This document shows positions 33,906-42,169 of a stretch of 64,000 nt of DNA, piece by piece. Each line of letters starts with the position of its first letter. The stretch's first letter is position 1. Source of the DNA: Streptomyces dioscori. GTDB lineage: Bacteria; Actinomycetota; Actinomycetes; Streptomycetales; Streptomycetaceae. Position numbers and translations under genes: made by a program. The DNA is taken from NCBI RefSeq assembly GCF_003024195.1, contig NZ_KZ679039.1:288285-352284 (forward strand). The letters run 5' to 3'. The notes below the pieces were generated by a model, which was given only the letters and a program-made list of their open reading frames with translations, ran no database searches and had not been told where the DNA came from.

Positions 33906-35192
33906 ATGCCGACCCCGACCCCGCCCGGCGTACGCGATGACGGCGGCGAGGACAGGCCCGGGATCCGGGCCACCGTGGTGCGGGCGGCCGGTGCGGCCGT
34001 CGCCGCTCTCGAACAGCTCGTCGGCGGACTCGGCACCGCGCTGATGGCACTGCTCGTCCTCGTCTGGGCGGCCGTGACCGCCGTGACATCCCTGGTGGGC
34101 GTCGGACTGCTGATGGCACCACTCGTGCTGCGCGCCCTGCACTCCCTCGCCGGACGCGAACGCGACCGGCTCGGGCGGTGGGGACCCGAGATCCTGGGGC
34201 CCGACCCGGCGCCGACCGCGGTGCGGCTCGCCGTCGTCGACCCGACCACGCGCCGCGAACTGCGCTGGCTGGCCCGCCACGCCACGCTCGGTCTGCTGCT
34301 CGGCATCGGCGGCCTGTTGCTGCCGCTGCTGGCCCTGCGCGACTCGCTCTTCCCCCTCTACTGGTACCTGCTGCCGGAGGGCGCGACCAGTACGTCCCTC
34401 GGGATCGGGGTCGCGGAGACCTGGGCCGACGCCGCCGCCGCCGGCCTGCTCGGGCTCGGCTGGACCGCCATCATCCTCGGCCTCAGCCCCGGCATGGCAC
34501 GCCTCCAGGCAAAGCCCGGCCGAATCCTCCTCGCGGCCGGGCCCGACACGGACCTGTCGCTGCGCGTCGCGGAACTCACCGCGACCCGGGCCGCCGCCCT
34601 GGACGCCCACGCCACCGAACTGCGGCGCATCGAACGCTCGTTGCACGACGGCACCCAGAACCGGCTCGTCACCGTCACCGTGCTCCTCGGCGCCGCGCGC
34701 CGCATGGTGGCCCGCGACCCGGCGGGCGCCGACGAACTCCTCGAACGCGCCCAGAGCGCCGCCGAGCAGGCCCTGTCCGAGCTGCGCTCGGTGGCCCGGG
34801 GCATCCTGCCGCCCGTACTGGCCGACCGGGGGCTCGCCGGGGCGCTCACCGGACTCGCCGCGAGCTGTCCCGTGCCCTGCCGGATCGACGTGGACGCGCC
34901 CGAGCGGTGCGCCGCGTCCGTCGAGGCGACCGCCTACTTCGTGGTCGCCGAAGCCCTCACGAACATCGCCAAGCACAGCGGGGCGCGGCAGGCGGCGGTC
35001 ACGGTCCGCAGCGGTGGCGGACGGCTGCGCCTGGACATCACCGACGACGGGCGGGGCGGCGCCGACCAGGAGGGCGGGTCCGGGCTCACCGGGATCCGCG
35101 ACCGGATCGCCGCGCACGACGGAACCCTCGAACTGGCCAGCCCGCCCGGCGGCCCGACGACTCTCAAGGTGGAACTGCCATGCGGATTGTGA
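33906..35192 (+). CDS. Sensor histidine kinase, NarL/DesK-like class
   Basis: The 428-residue protein has four membrane helices (ALMALLVLVWAAVTAVTSLV, LLMAPLVLRALHSLAG, LLLGIGGLLLPLLAL, AAAAGLLGLGWTAIILGLSP), a HisKA_3 dimerisation domain with the phospho-acceptor His247 in RIERSLHDGTQNRLV, and an HATPase domain (YFVVAEALTNIAKHSGARQA, DDGRGGADQEGGSGLTGIRD). It is an integral-membrane sensor that signals to the response regulator overlapping it by 13 bases. The start at 33906 follows GAGGAGGGG. The divergent ABC exporter suggests it senses a cell-envelope-acting compound, as in many export-linked two-component systems. Confidence 0.93.
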   Translation: MPTPTPPGVRDDGGEDRPGIRATVVRAAGAAVAALEQLVGGLGTALMALLVLVWAAVTAVTSLVGVGLLMAPLVLRALHSLAGRERDRLGRWGPEILGPDPAPTAVRLAVVDPTTRRELRWLARHATLGLLLGIGGLLLPLLALRDSLFPLYWYLLPEGATSTSLGIGVAETWADAAAAGLLGLGWTAIILGLSPGMARLQAKPGRILLAAGPDTDLSLRVAELTATRAAALDAHATELRRIERSLHDGTQNRLVTVTVLLGAARRMVARDPAGADELLERAQSAAEQALSELRSVARGILPPVLADRGLAGALTGLAASCPVPCRIDVDAPERCAASVEATAYFVVAEALTNIAKHSGARQAAVTVRSGGGRLRLDITDDGRGGADQEGGSGLTGIRDRIAAHDGTLELASPPGGPTTLKVELPCGL

Positions 35193-35839
35193 TCGCCGAG
35201 GACGACGCGCTGCTGCGGGAGGGGCTGGCGCTGCTGCTGCGTGCGGAGGGGCTCGACGTGGTGGGGACGGCCTCTACGGGTGACGGTGTCCTCGACGCCA
35301 TCGACACGCACAAGCCGGATGTCGCCATCCTCGATGTGCGGATGCCGCCGACACACACCGACGAGGGGATCGTCGCGGCGGTCGAGGCCCGGCGTCGGCG
35401 GCCCGATCTCGCGGTCCTCGTGCTGTCGGCGTACGTCGAGCAGTCCTTCGCCACGGAGTTGCTGAGCGGTGGGGTGACCGGGCTCGGGTATCTGCTCAAG
35501 GAGCGGGTGGGGCGGGTCGAGGAGTTCCTGGACGCGCTCCATCGCGTGGCGGGCGGGGGTACGGCGATCGACCCCGAGGTCGTCGCGCAGTTGTTCACAC
35601 GCAGTCGGCAGGACACGCGGCTTGAGCGGCTCAGCCCGCGCGAGCGGGATGTTCTCGCGCTGATGGCGGAGGGGTTGGGGAACGGGGCGATCGCTGGGCG
35701 GCTCGTGGTGACGGAGGGGGCCGTGCACAAGCACATCCGCAGCATCTTCGCGAAGTTGGACCTGTCGCCCGCGGATCAGGTGGATCGGCGGGTGGCGGCG
35801 GTTCTGAGGTACTTGGACGATGCGCGGCGCAAGGGCTGA
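35180..35839 (+). CDS. LuxR/NarL-type response regulator
   Basis: The 219-residue protein has a receiver domain (MRIVIAEDDALLREGLALLL, acceptor Asp52 in VAILDVRMPP) and a C-terminal LuxR-type helix-turn-helix (LSPRERDVLALMAEGLGNGA, VTEGAVHKHIRSIFAKLDLS). Its start at 35180 lies inside the end of the kinase gene, so the pair is translationally coupled. Likely targets are the divergent ABC operon and the secreted serine hydrolase at 36161, both preceded by the GGTACAGC-type palindrome. Confidence 0.94.
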   Translation: MRIVIAEDDALLREGLALLLRAEGLDVVGTASTGDGVLDAIDTHKPDVAILDVRMPPTHTDEGIVAAVEARRRRPDLAVLVLSAYVEQSFATELLSGGVTGLGYLLKERVGRVEEFLDALHRVAGGGTAIDPEVVAQLFTRSRQDTRLERLSPRERDVLALMAEGLGNGAIAGRLVVTEGAVHKHIRSIFAKLDLSPADQVDRRVAAVLRYLDDARRKG

Positions 35840-35892
35840 CGGGCCGTCTTGGAGTGCGTGGGTGGTGGGGTGCGTGGTTCGGTGCGGGTGGT

Positions 35893-35987
35893 TGCGCAGT
35901 TCCCCGCGCCCCTGGGGTGGGGGTGGTTGCGGCCGGGTGCCGAGTGCGGGCCGGTGGGGGTGGGCCGCGCAGTTCCCCGCGCCCCTT
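35893..35987. repeat. Two intergenic repeats downstream of the response regulator
   Basis: Two plus-orientation copies of the 20-bp element lie near 35893-35913 and 35966-35987, between the response regulator and the serine hydrolase genes. The gap 35840-36160 also holds the operator at 36011-36028 and no gene. Confidence 0.85.
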
Positions 35988-36010
35988 ACGGGGCTTGGGC
36001 TTGGCTCGTT

Positions 36011-36028
36011 GGTACAGCAGGCGCTACC
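36011..36028. promoter_or_regulatory. Second GGTACAGC-type operator, before serine hydrolase
   Basis: GGTACAGCAGGCGCTACC matches 16 of 18 bases of the palindrome at 33818-33835. It lies about 130 bases upstream of the serine hydrolase start, inviting the idea of shared control by the adjacent response regulator. GTGCAC words at about 36043 and 36079 follow it. Confidence 0.6.
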
Positions 36029-36160
36029 CCTGTGCGGGGGAGTGCACCAGTGCCTGCTGGGGCGCCTGCTTGATCGTGGTGCACAGGTGGGGTTCCTAGC
36101 GTGGTGGTCGTACCGCGACGACGGCCCGATCCCTACCGAGACGCTTGGAGCACGTGATCC

Positions 36161-37345
36161 ATGAAGACCGAACTCACCTCCCGAGTGGTGGCCACGACCC
36201 TGGCGACCGTCCTGGCCGGCGTCGGCCTGACCCTGCCCGCGGCGGGTGCGACCGGGGCCACCGGCACCCCCGCGTACAGCGCCTCGCACGGCAGGGCGTT
36301 GCAGGCCGGCGTGGACGCGATCATGAAGACCGGGACCGTCGGGGTCGTGGCCCGGTCCACGGACCCGCGAGGTGCCCGGTACGCCACCGGCGGGGTCGCC
36401 GACCGGGCCACGCAGGCCGCCGTACGCCCCGGTGACAAGTTCCGGATCGCCAGCGCCGGCAAGACGTTCGTCGCCACGGTGATCCTGCAACTCGTCGGCG
36501 AGGGACGCCTGTCGCTCGACGACACCGTGGAGCACTGGCTGCCCGGAGTCGTCTCCGGCCACGGCAACGACGGCGGCGCGATCACCGTACGGCAGCTGCT
36601 CCAGCACACCAGCGGGCTGTTCGACTACACGTCGGACTTCCCCGAGTTCGCCGGCACGGCCGGCTACCAGGCCGAGCGGTACCGCACCTGGACCCCGGAG
36701 CAACTGGTCGCCGTCGCGATGCGGCACACCCCGCGATTCGCGCCCGGCGCCGGGTGGAGCTACTCCAACACCAACTACATACTCGCCGGAATGATCGTCG
36801 AGAAGGCCACCGGGCACACCTGGAACGAGGAGGTCACGAACCGTCTCATCCGCCCGCTGGGCCTGCGCGACACCCTTGCCCCGACCACCGAGTCCCGTAT
36901 CCCCGGCCGCCATCTGCGCGGCTACTCCAGCTTCGACGAAGCGGGACCGGCGATCGACATCACCGAACTCAACGCCTCGGCGGGCGGCGCGGCGGGCGCA
37001 ATGATCAGTACGACGGCCGACCTGAGCCGCTTCTACCAGGCGCTCCTCGGGGGCCGGCTGCTGCGCCCGGCGGAGCTGACGGCGATGAGGACGACCGTAC
37101 CGGCCCCGGAACTGGATTCCGCCTGGCCCGGCGTGCGTTACGGCCTCGGCCTGATGAGCGTCCCGCTGTCCTGCGGCGGCGTCTATTACAGCCACGGGGG
37201 CAACCTCCCCGGCTACACCACCCGCAACGGCATCAGCGCCGACGGCCGCCGCACCGTGGTCCTGAACTCGACAGGCGACGGCTCGACGGACTCGTCCACC
37301 CAGGACACCCAGAACGCGTTGATCGACGACGAACTCTGCGCGTAA
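36161..37345 (+). CDS. Secreted serine hydrolase, D-alanyl-D-alanine carboxypeptidase-like
   Basis: The 394-residue protein has a signal peptide (VVATTLATVLAGVGLTLPAA) and a serine-beta-lactamase-like fold. The S-x-x-K motif is Ser98 to Lys101 (FRIASAGKTFV), YSN appears in WSYSNTNYILAGMIVEKATG, and HGG in YYSHGGNLPGYTTR. These are the three motifs of class C/DD-peptidase enzymes, such as the R61 D-Ala-D-Ala carboxypeptidase. It likely trims or hydrolyses peptidoglycan peptides or beta-lactam-like esters outside the cell. Its upstream palindrome resembles the one at the two-component/ABC promoter, so it may be induced by envelope stress. Confidence 0.9.
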   Translation: MKTELTSRVVATTLATVLAGVGLTLPAAGATGATGTPAYSASHGRALQAGVDAIMKTGTVGVVARSTDPRGARYATGGVADRATQAAVRPGDKFRIASAGKTFVATVILQLVGEGRLSLDDTVEHWLPGVVSGHGNDGGAITVRQLLQHTSGLFDYTSDFPEFAGTAGYQAERYRTWTPEQLVAVAMRHTPRFAPGAGWSYSNTNYILAGMIVEKATGHTWNEEVTNRLIRPLGLRDTLAPTTESRIPGRHLRGYSSFDEAGPAIDITELNASAGGAAGAMISTTADLSRFYQALLGGRLLRPAELTAMRTTVPAPELDSAWPGVRYGLGLMSVPLSCGGVYYSHGGNLPGYTTRNGISADGRRTVVLNSTGDGSTDSSTQDTQNALIDDELCA

Positions 37346-37387
37346 TTCCGGGACGCGCCCCGGCTGCGCCCCCTCAGGGGCGCTTTT

Positions 37388-37488
37388 CAGGGGCGCGGGG
37401 AACTGCGCGGCTCAACCCCACCGGACCCGCAGATGAGGATCGAGGCAGGGCGTAGCCCCGCCCGTCAGGGGCGCGGGGAACTGCGCGC
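37388..37488. repeat. Two intergenic repeats in minus orientation
   Basis: Two copies in minus orientation lie near 37388-37410 and 37466-37488, between the convergent serine hydrolase and DUF6247-like genes. Confidence 0.85.
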
Positions 37489-37521
37489 CCAGCCCCCACC
37501 GGCCCGCGGATGGAAACGGAC

Positions 37522-37896
37522 CTACGTCGGAGTCGCCGAGCCGAGTGCCAGCGACTCCCGCGCCGCCGCGCGCAACGCGTGGATCTCATCCCGCGCCCCA
37601 CGCCGCGCAGGCGCGCCCCGCCCCACCGCCCCCACCGTGTGCTCGGCCTTGCGGAGCCGCGCGGCCGTGGACGGGAACCTCGCGATCTCCACGGTGACGG
37701 CCCAGGTGTCGAGAAGCTGGATGATCGGCCCGAGACTGCCGGTGCGAGCGGCGGCCCCGATGGCCCCGTCGGTCTCGCGCTCCAGTTCGGCGAGCCGGTG
37801 CGGGGCAACCCGGATGACGGCCGCGCGAAGGGCGCCGGGGGTCCGTTCCGGCCGCGGAACGAGGGGTCTGCCGGGCTCGGTGGGCTGCGCTGTCAT
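37522..37896 (-). CDS. Conserved hypothetical protein, DUF6247-like
   Basis: The 124-residue protein has a mostly helical sequence (TPGALRAAVIRVAPHRLAEL, IIQLLDTWAVTVEIARFPST) resembling DUF6247 proteins that occur next to toxin-like genes in Streptomyces. The match is from memory of the pattern and is weak. The segment RFPSTAARLRKAEHTVG is typical of the family. No toxin-like gene is next to it here. Function unknown; it may be a lone antitoxin-like protein. Confidence 0.6.
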   Translation of the reverse strand: MTAQPTEPGRPLVPRPERTPGALRAAVIRVAPHRLAELERETDGAIGAAARTGSLGPIIQLLDTWAVTVEIARFPSTAARLRKAEHTVGAVGRGAPARRGARDEIHALRAAARESLALGSATPT

Positions 37897-38083
37897 CGTG
37901 ATCCGCACAGTACGGCGTACGGGCGCCCACCGCGAGGGCCGGGACGCCCCCGGCGACGAATTCCGGCCGGGCCCGAAAACCCCGGACACGACGACGGGCC
38001 GAGCGCCTTGTCGGCCAGGCCCGGCCCGGCCCGTCGGAGTCGCGGACGTCGCGGACGTGCTGGACGCGGTGGACGTCGGGACG

Positions 38084-38251
38084 TCAGTGCGCCGGGACGG
38101 CCGGCGCCTCCGGCACGGTCACGGTCACAGTCGCGATGTCGTCCGGCGCGGGCGCCGGCATGGAGTTGTCGGCCAGTGCCGGACTCGCGGCCGCGGCGGT
38201 GACGCCGAGCATCAGGGTGAGCGTCGTGAGGAACTTCTGCGTACGGGTCAT
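38084..38251 (-). CDS. Small secreted peptide with an AfsS-like motif
   Basis: The 55-residue product starts with a signal peptide (MTRTQKFLTTLTLMLGVTAA, ending near ASPALA), leaving a mature peptide of about 28 residues that reads DNSMPAPAPDD and then Thr/Val/Pro-rich sequence. The DNSMPAP segment resembles the AfsS repeat DNPMPTPP encoded 220 bases upstream on the same strand. A CAGGAG ribosome site precedes the ATG at 38251. This could be a secreted relative of AfsS made by duplication, or chance similarity. Function unknown. It lies downstream of the afsS terminator. Confidence 0.75.
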   Translation of the reverse strand: MTRTQKFLTTLTLMLGVTAAAASPALADNSMPAPAPDDIATVTVTVPEAPAVPAH

Positions 38252-38389
38252 ACCGACTCCTGGGTGAGAGGGAACGGCCGGACGCCCGAAGACGCCGGTC
38301 ACTTACGGGTCCTACGTACGGGTGCTACGTCCTGCCGGGCCGAAACGGCTCACGTCGCCGATCGGCCGGATCCTGCCCCGGACAGACCT

Positions 38390-38426
38390 CGGCCGCGGTG
38401 GCTCCCCCTCCGCGCCACCGCGGCCG
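38390..38426. terminator. 12-bp hairpin downstream of afsS
   Basis: CGGCCGCGGTGG (38390-38401) and its exact complement (38415-38426) form a 12-bp stem with a 13-base loop, 48 bases past the afsS stop on the coding strand. It is the probable afsS terminator and isolates the small secreted-peptide gene. Confidence 0.65.
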
Positions 38427-38473
38427 ATCCCCGTCGGGAGAAAGGTCTTCAGTTGTTGTCCTGTGTCGTCCTG

Positions 38474-38773
38474 CTAGAGCGACGGCGGCGTCGGCATCGG
38501 GTTGTCCAGCGTCGTGACGCCACCCTTGGCGGGCTCGCTCGGCATCGGGTTGTCCAGTGTGACGACGTCCGGGTCCTTCGGCGGCGTCGGCATGGGGTTG
38601 TCCATGGCCGTCAGGTCGGGCCCGGCCGGCGGTGTGGGCATCGGGTTGTCCATCGCGGTGAGGTCAGGTCCGGCCGGCGGCGTCGGCATCGGGTTGTCCA
38701 TCGTCGTGATGGCTTCGTCCTTGACCGAGTCGTCCGGCAGAGCTCCGGCCGTGTCCTTCTGCTTGTCGCTCAT
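38474..38773 (-). CDS. afsS: AfsS, sigma-like regulator of secondary metabolism
   Basis: The 99-residue protein has an N-terminal MSDKQKD start and five repeats of the form (T)x(M/L)DNPMPtpP: TMDNPMPTPP, AMDNPMPTPP twice, LDNPMPSEP and LDNPMPTPP. S. coelicolor AfsS, which I recall as 63 residues with three repeats, is a global activator of actinorhodin and undecylprodigiosin; how it acts is still unclear. The gene is directly downstream of afsR, as in S. coelicolor, and AfsR activates it. GGGAG precedes the ATG at 38773. A conserved box and a strong hairpin lie in the 217-base gap before it. Confidence 0.92.
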   Translation of the reverse strand: MSDKQKDTAGALPDDSVKDEAITTMDNPMPTPPAGPDLTAMDNPMPTPPAGPDLTAMDNPMPTPPKDPDVVTLDNPMPSEPAKGGVTTLDNPMPTPPSL

Positions 38774-38808
38774 GGGGTGACTCCCTTTTGCTGATGTTGA
38801 CAAGTGAA

Positions 38809-38854
38809 GAACGCCCGTCCAGAGACTCCCCCGAGGGTCGCTGGACGGGCGTTC
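38809..38854. promoter_or_regulatory. 14-bp hairpin in the afsS 5' leader
   Basis: GAACGCCCGTCCAG (38809-38822) and its exact complement (38841-38854) flank an 18-base loop, 36 bases upstream of the afsS ATG. If transcription starts near 38915 the hairpin lies in the leader, and if it starts upstream of afsR it could be a partial terminator. A TAGTGT hexamer at 38863-38868 (minus strand) is an alternative -10 just upstream of it. Confidence 0.6.
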
Positions 38855-38919
38855 GGAGCCGCACACTAGCCGGTTGGGCTCCTGGTCAGACCGTCTGCCC
38901 CCCGACGCGACGGTGTGAC

Positions 38920-38960
38920 AGGTAGAGACTGACGCGCGGAGATAAACGAATGCTGAACGT
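38920..38960 (-). promoter_or_regulatory. afsS promoter with AfsR/PhoP-like box
   Basis: On the minus strand GTTCAGCATTCGTTTA (within 38941-38960) is a pair of GTTCA-like half-sites 11 bases apart, the pattern reported for AfsR and PhoP boxes. A TCTACCT -10-like hexamer lies 14 bases further (38926-38920), with the box over the -35 region. This is the expected layout for AfsR-activated afsS transcription. Confidence 0.65.
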
Positions 38961-38990
38961 CTGCATCCGCCCTGGTGGGCGGCTCGTCGA

Positions 38991-41945
38991 TCATGCCGCG
39001 GCGGCGGGGGTGAGCAGGGCGCGCACCGCGGCGGCCTCCTCGGCGCCGCTCTGTTCGTAGAGGTTGAGGGCCTCTCTCCAGCAGGCCGTGGCCCGGTCCA
39101 CCTGTCCCAGGACCGACAGGGCCCGCCCCAGCAGCGTCAGGACGTTGCCCCGCATACGGTCACCGCCGATGCACCGCAGTGCGAGGGCCTGTTCGGCGTG
39201 TTGCGCCGCCGGCGCGGGACGGTGGGCGGCCAGATGGACCTCGGCGATACGGAAGTGGGTCGTCCCCTCCCAGAGCCGCTGCCGGTGGTCCCCGAGGATG
39301 CCCAGGGCTTCGGAGAAGTGGCCGAGTGCCTCGGAGTGCCGCCCGGCCATGTGCAGAGCGATGCCCACCGCGTAGTGGCCGTTGGCGAGGCGTACCGTCC
39401 GGCCGAATTCGGCATGGATGGAGACACCGCGCTGGGCGATCTCCACGGCCTTGCTGACGTTGCCCATGCCCAGGTGGGCGCGCGAGAGGTTGCAGAGGCT
39501 GGTCGCTTCGAACGGCCGGTTGCCGGCCGCCCGCAGAAGCTCTATGGCCTGGTCGAAGAACTCCTTGCCGTCCGCGTGCCGGCTCTGGTGCAGGCAGATG
39601 AGGCCGCGGTTGTTGGCGACCCAGCTGATCGCGGTGGCGTCCTGTGCGGCACCCGCGAGTGCCATGGCGCGCTGGGCCTCGTCCTCCGCCTGCTGGATGC
39701 GGCCGGAGACCAGGAGGACGTCGGTGAGGATCGTCCGGGCCCTGCCCTCAGCCCGGTCGTCCCCGGCGGCCCGGGTGGCGTCGCACATCGCCCGGGCCGT
39801 GGTCTCGTACTGGTGGGAGTTCGCCCCGGACTCGGTGAGGTCCTTGGCCGCCCACAGCAGATCCACCGCCCGCCGCAGGAACTCCGTGCCCGCCGACTGC
39901 CGTACGCAGGCCAGCAGCGGTGCCGCTTCCGTGTAGAGCCAGTCGAGCGCGGCGCTGCCGCCGGTGAAGGTCAGGCCCGGGTACTGCGTCGTCTCCAGGT
40001 GGTCCACCAGGCGGTCGCCGGGGCGCTCGATGGCGTACACGCCCGCGGCCGTGGCGAGGTAGAAGTCGAGCAGGCGCGACATCGCGGCGGCCCGTTCGCC
40101 CGGCGGGTGTTCGTCGCGTTCGGCGCACGCACGCGCGTAGAGCCGGACGAGGTCGTGGTAGCGGTAGCGGCCGGGCGCCGCGGATTCCAGCAGCGAGGTG
40201 TCGACGAGGGATTCGAGGAGTTCCTCGGTGTCGTCGAGGGGCAGGTCGAGGACCGCGGCGGCGGCGGCCAGGGACATGTCGGGGCCGTCCGCGAGGCCCA
40301 GCAGGCGGAAGGCGCGGGCCTGGGGCGCCTCCAGCTGCCCGTAGCCCAGCTCGAAGGTGGCCTTCACGGCCAGGTCGCCGGCCTGCAGTTCGTCCAGGCG
40401 CCGCCGCTCGTCGGCGAGCTTCGCCGCGAGGACCGAGACCGTCCAGGTGCGCCGGGCGGCCAGCCGGGAGGCGGCGATCCTGATGGCCAGCGGCAGGAAG
40501 CCGCAGGCCGCCACCACGTCCAGCGCGGACTGGCGTTCCGACTCCACCCGCTCGGCGCCGACGATCTTCGTGAAGAGCTGGAGGGCCTCCTCCGGCGACA
40601 TCACGTCGAGGTCGACGAGGTGCGCGCCGGCCAGGTCGACCATCCGCACCCGCGAGGTGACCAGCGCGGCGCATCCCTCGGTGCCGGGCAGCAGGGGCCG
40701 GACCTGGGCCGCGTCGCGGGCGTTGTCGAGGAGGACCAGGACCCGGCGGCCGTCCAGCACCGAGCGGTACAGGGCCGCCCGCTCCTCCAGGCTGTCCGGA
40801 ATGGACGAGTCCGGGGTGCCGAGCGCGCGCAGGAAGGCGCCCAGTACGGCCTCCGGTGCCGCGGCGCGCGCACCGGCGCCCTGCAGGTCCACGTACAACT
40901 GTCCGTCCGGGAAGGCGACCCGCGACTGGTGGGCGACGTGGACGGCGAGCGTGGTCTTGCCGACGCCGCCGATGCCGGCCAGCGCGGAGACGGCCATCAC
41001 ACGGCCCTCGGCGCTCGCGAGGACCTCGCACAGTTCGGAGACGAAGGACGAGCGGCCGGTGAAGTCCGGGACGGTCGCGGGCAGTTGGGCCGGGCGCACC
41101 GGGGTGGCCGCGGTCTCGGGGGCCAGTGGCGCCGAGGGTTCGGCGAGGCCCGGGTCGGCCTGGAGGATGCGCTGCTGGAGTTCCTGGAGTTCCGGGCTCG
41201 GGTCCACGCCCAGCTCGTCGGCGAGCAGCCGCCGGGTGTCGGCGTACGCGGCCAGGGCCTCGGCCTGGCGGCCCGAGCGGTACAGCGCCAGCATCAGCAG
41301 CCCGCGCAGCCGCTCCCGCAGGGGGTGCGCGGCGGTGAGCGCGGTCAGTTCGGAGACCGCCTCGGCGTGGCAGCCCTGTTCGAGGTCCATGTCGAGGCGG
41401 GACTCGGTGAGCTGGAGCTTCCACTCCTGCAGCCGGGTGCGCTGGGTCTCCGCGTACGGGCCCGGGACGCTCGCCAGCACCTCCCCGTCCCACAGGCTCA
41501 GCGTCTTGTTCAGCAGGGCGCGCGCATGGCACAGATCGCCCCTGCTCTTGGCCTTCTCCGCGTCGGCCGCCAGCTCCTGGGCCAGGGCGAGGTCGAGCGT
41601 GGCGCCGCTGCCGGAGGCGTCGGTGAGCCGGATCGCGTACCCGCCGGACTCGCTGACCAGGACGCCGGGGGAGAGGATCTTGCGCAGTCGCGAGGCGTAC
41701 GTGCGCACGGCCGCCAGCGCCTGGGACGGCGGCTCGTCGCCCCACAGGGCGTCGATCAGCTCGCCGGACGTCGCCGTGCGGCCCTCGCGGAGCAGCAGGG
41801 CGGCCAGCAGGGCGCGTTGCTGCGGGGACCCCGTGGGCAGCGCCTGTGCCCCCCGCCAGGCGCGCACCGGCCCGAGCACGCTGAAGCGCAGGGCCACCGA
41901 TTCCTCGGGTTCCCACTGCTCCGGTACTCGCGGTACACCGTCCAT
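38991..41945 (-). CDS. afsR: SARP-family pleiotropic regulator AfsR
   Basis: The 984-residue protein has an OmpR-like winged helix and BTAD (RFSVLGPVRAWRGAQALPTG, TASGELIDALWGDEPPSQAL; about 1-270), an NB-ARC ATPase with P-loop AGIGGVGKTTLAVHVAH near residue 325 and VLVLLDNARDAAQVRPLLPG, and C-terminal TPR repeats (about 690-980). The MDGVPRVPEQ opening and length match S. coelicolor AfsR. AfsR is phosphorylated by AfsK and other kinases, has ATPase activity, and activates afsS. afsS follows directly on the same strand. AGGGGG precedes the ATG at 41945. The upstream 224 bases are shared with the divergent amidohydrolase. Confidence 0.96.
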   Translation of the reverse strand: MDGVPRVPEQWEPEESVALRFSVLGPVRAWRGAQALPTGSPQQRALLAALLLREGRTATSGELIDALWGDEPPSQALAAVRTYASRLRKILSPGVLVSESGGYAIRLTDASGSGATLDLALAQELAADAEKAKSRGDLCHARALLNKTLSLWDGEVLASVPGPYAETQRTRLQEWKLQLTESRLDMDLEQGCHAEAVSELTALTAAHPLRERLRGLLMLALYRSGRQAEALAAYADTRRLLADELGVDPSPELQELQQRILQADPGLAEPSAPLAPETAATPVRPAQLPATVPDFTGRSSFVSELCEVLASAEGRVMAVSALAGIGGVGKTTLAVHVAHQSRVAFPDGQLYVDLQGAGARAAAPEAVLGAFLRALGTPDSSIPDSLEERAALYRSVLDGRRVLVLLDNARDAAQVRPLLPGTEGCAALVTSRVRMVDLAGAHLVDLDVMSPEEALQLFTKIVGAERVESERQSALDVVAACGFLPLAIRIAASRLAARRTWTVSVLAAKLADERRRLDELQAGDLAVKATFELGYGQLEAPQARAFRLLGLADGPDMSLAAAAAVLDLPLDDTEELLESLVDTSLLESAAPGRYRYHDLVRLYARACAERDEHPPGERAAAMSRLLDFYLATAAGVYAIERPGDRLVDHLETTQYPGLTFTGGSAALDWLYTEAAPLLACVRQSAGTEFLRRAVDLLWAAKDLTESGANSHQYETTARAMCDATRAAGDDRAEGRARTILTDVLLVSGRIQQAEDEAQRAMALAGAAQDATAISWVANNRGLICLHQSRHADGKEFFDQAIELLRAAGNRPFEATSLCNLSRAHLGMGNVSKAVEIAQRGVSIHAEFGRTVRLANGHYAVGIALHMAGRHSEALGHFSEALGILGDHRQRLWEGTTHFRIAEVHLAAHRPAPAAQHAEQALALRCIGGDRMRGNVLTLLGRALSVLGQVDRATACWREALNLYEQSGAEEAAAVRALLTPAAAA

Positions 41946-42133
41946 CGCTGTCCCCCTGCCGAACCGTCATGACAACCAGGCCAGTTTGCCTTGTTCATGG
42001 CGGATGCGTCAGCCGTGGGAGACACCGATCACAGGCCGCCATGCCAGATTCACGCAAGCCCACACAGGGCCCACACCCCCTCCCCGCAACCACGCGGGGC
42101 CGTACCCGCATTCCGGAGATCCCTCTCCAGTAG

Positions 42134-42148
42134 CTGACGCCCCGTCAG
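42134..42148. promoter_or_regulatory. Perfect CTGACG-CCC-CGTCAG operator
   Basis: This exact palindrome lies 21 bases before the amidohydrolase ATG at 42170, and 188 bases from the afsR start. A TACCGT -10-like hexamer at 42157-42162, seven bases before the ATG, implies a leaderless transcript. The operator would cover the -35/-10 spacer. Confidence 0.78.
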
Positions 42149-42169
42149 ATCGGCGCTACCGTACAACGC

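Noticed and set aside
39198..41972. A 924-residue plus-strand frame antisense to afsR
   Set aside because: The antisense composition follows from the GC-rich codon pattern of afsR; afsR has conserved domains throughout.
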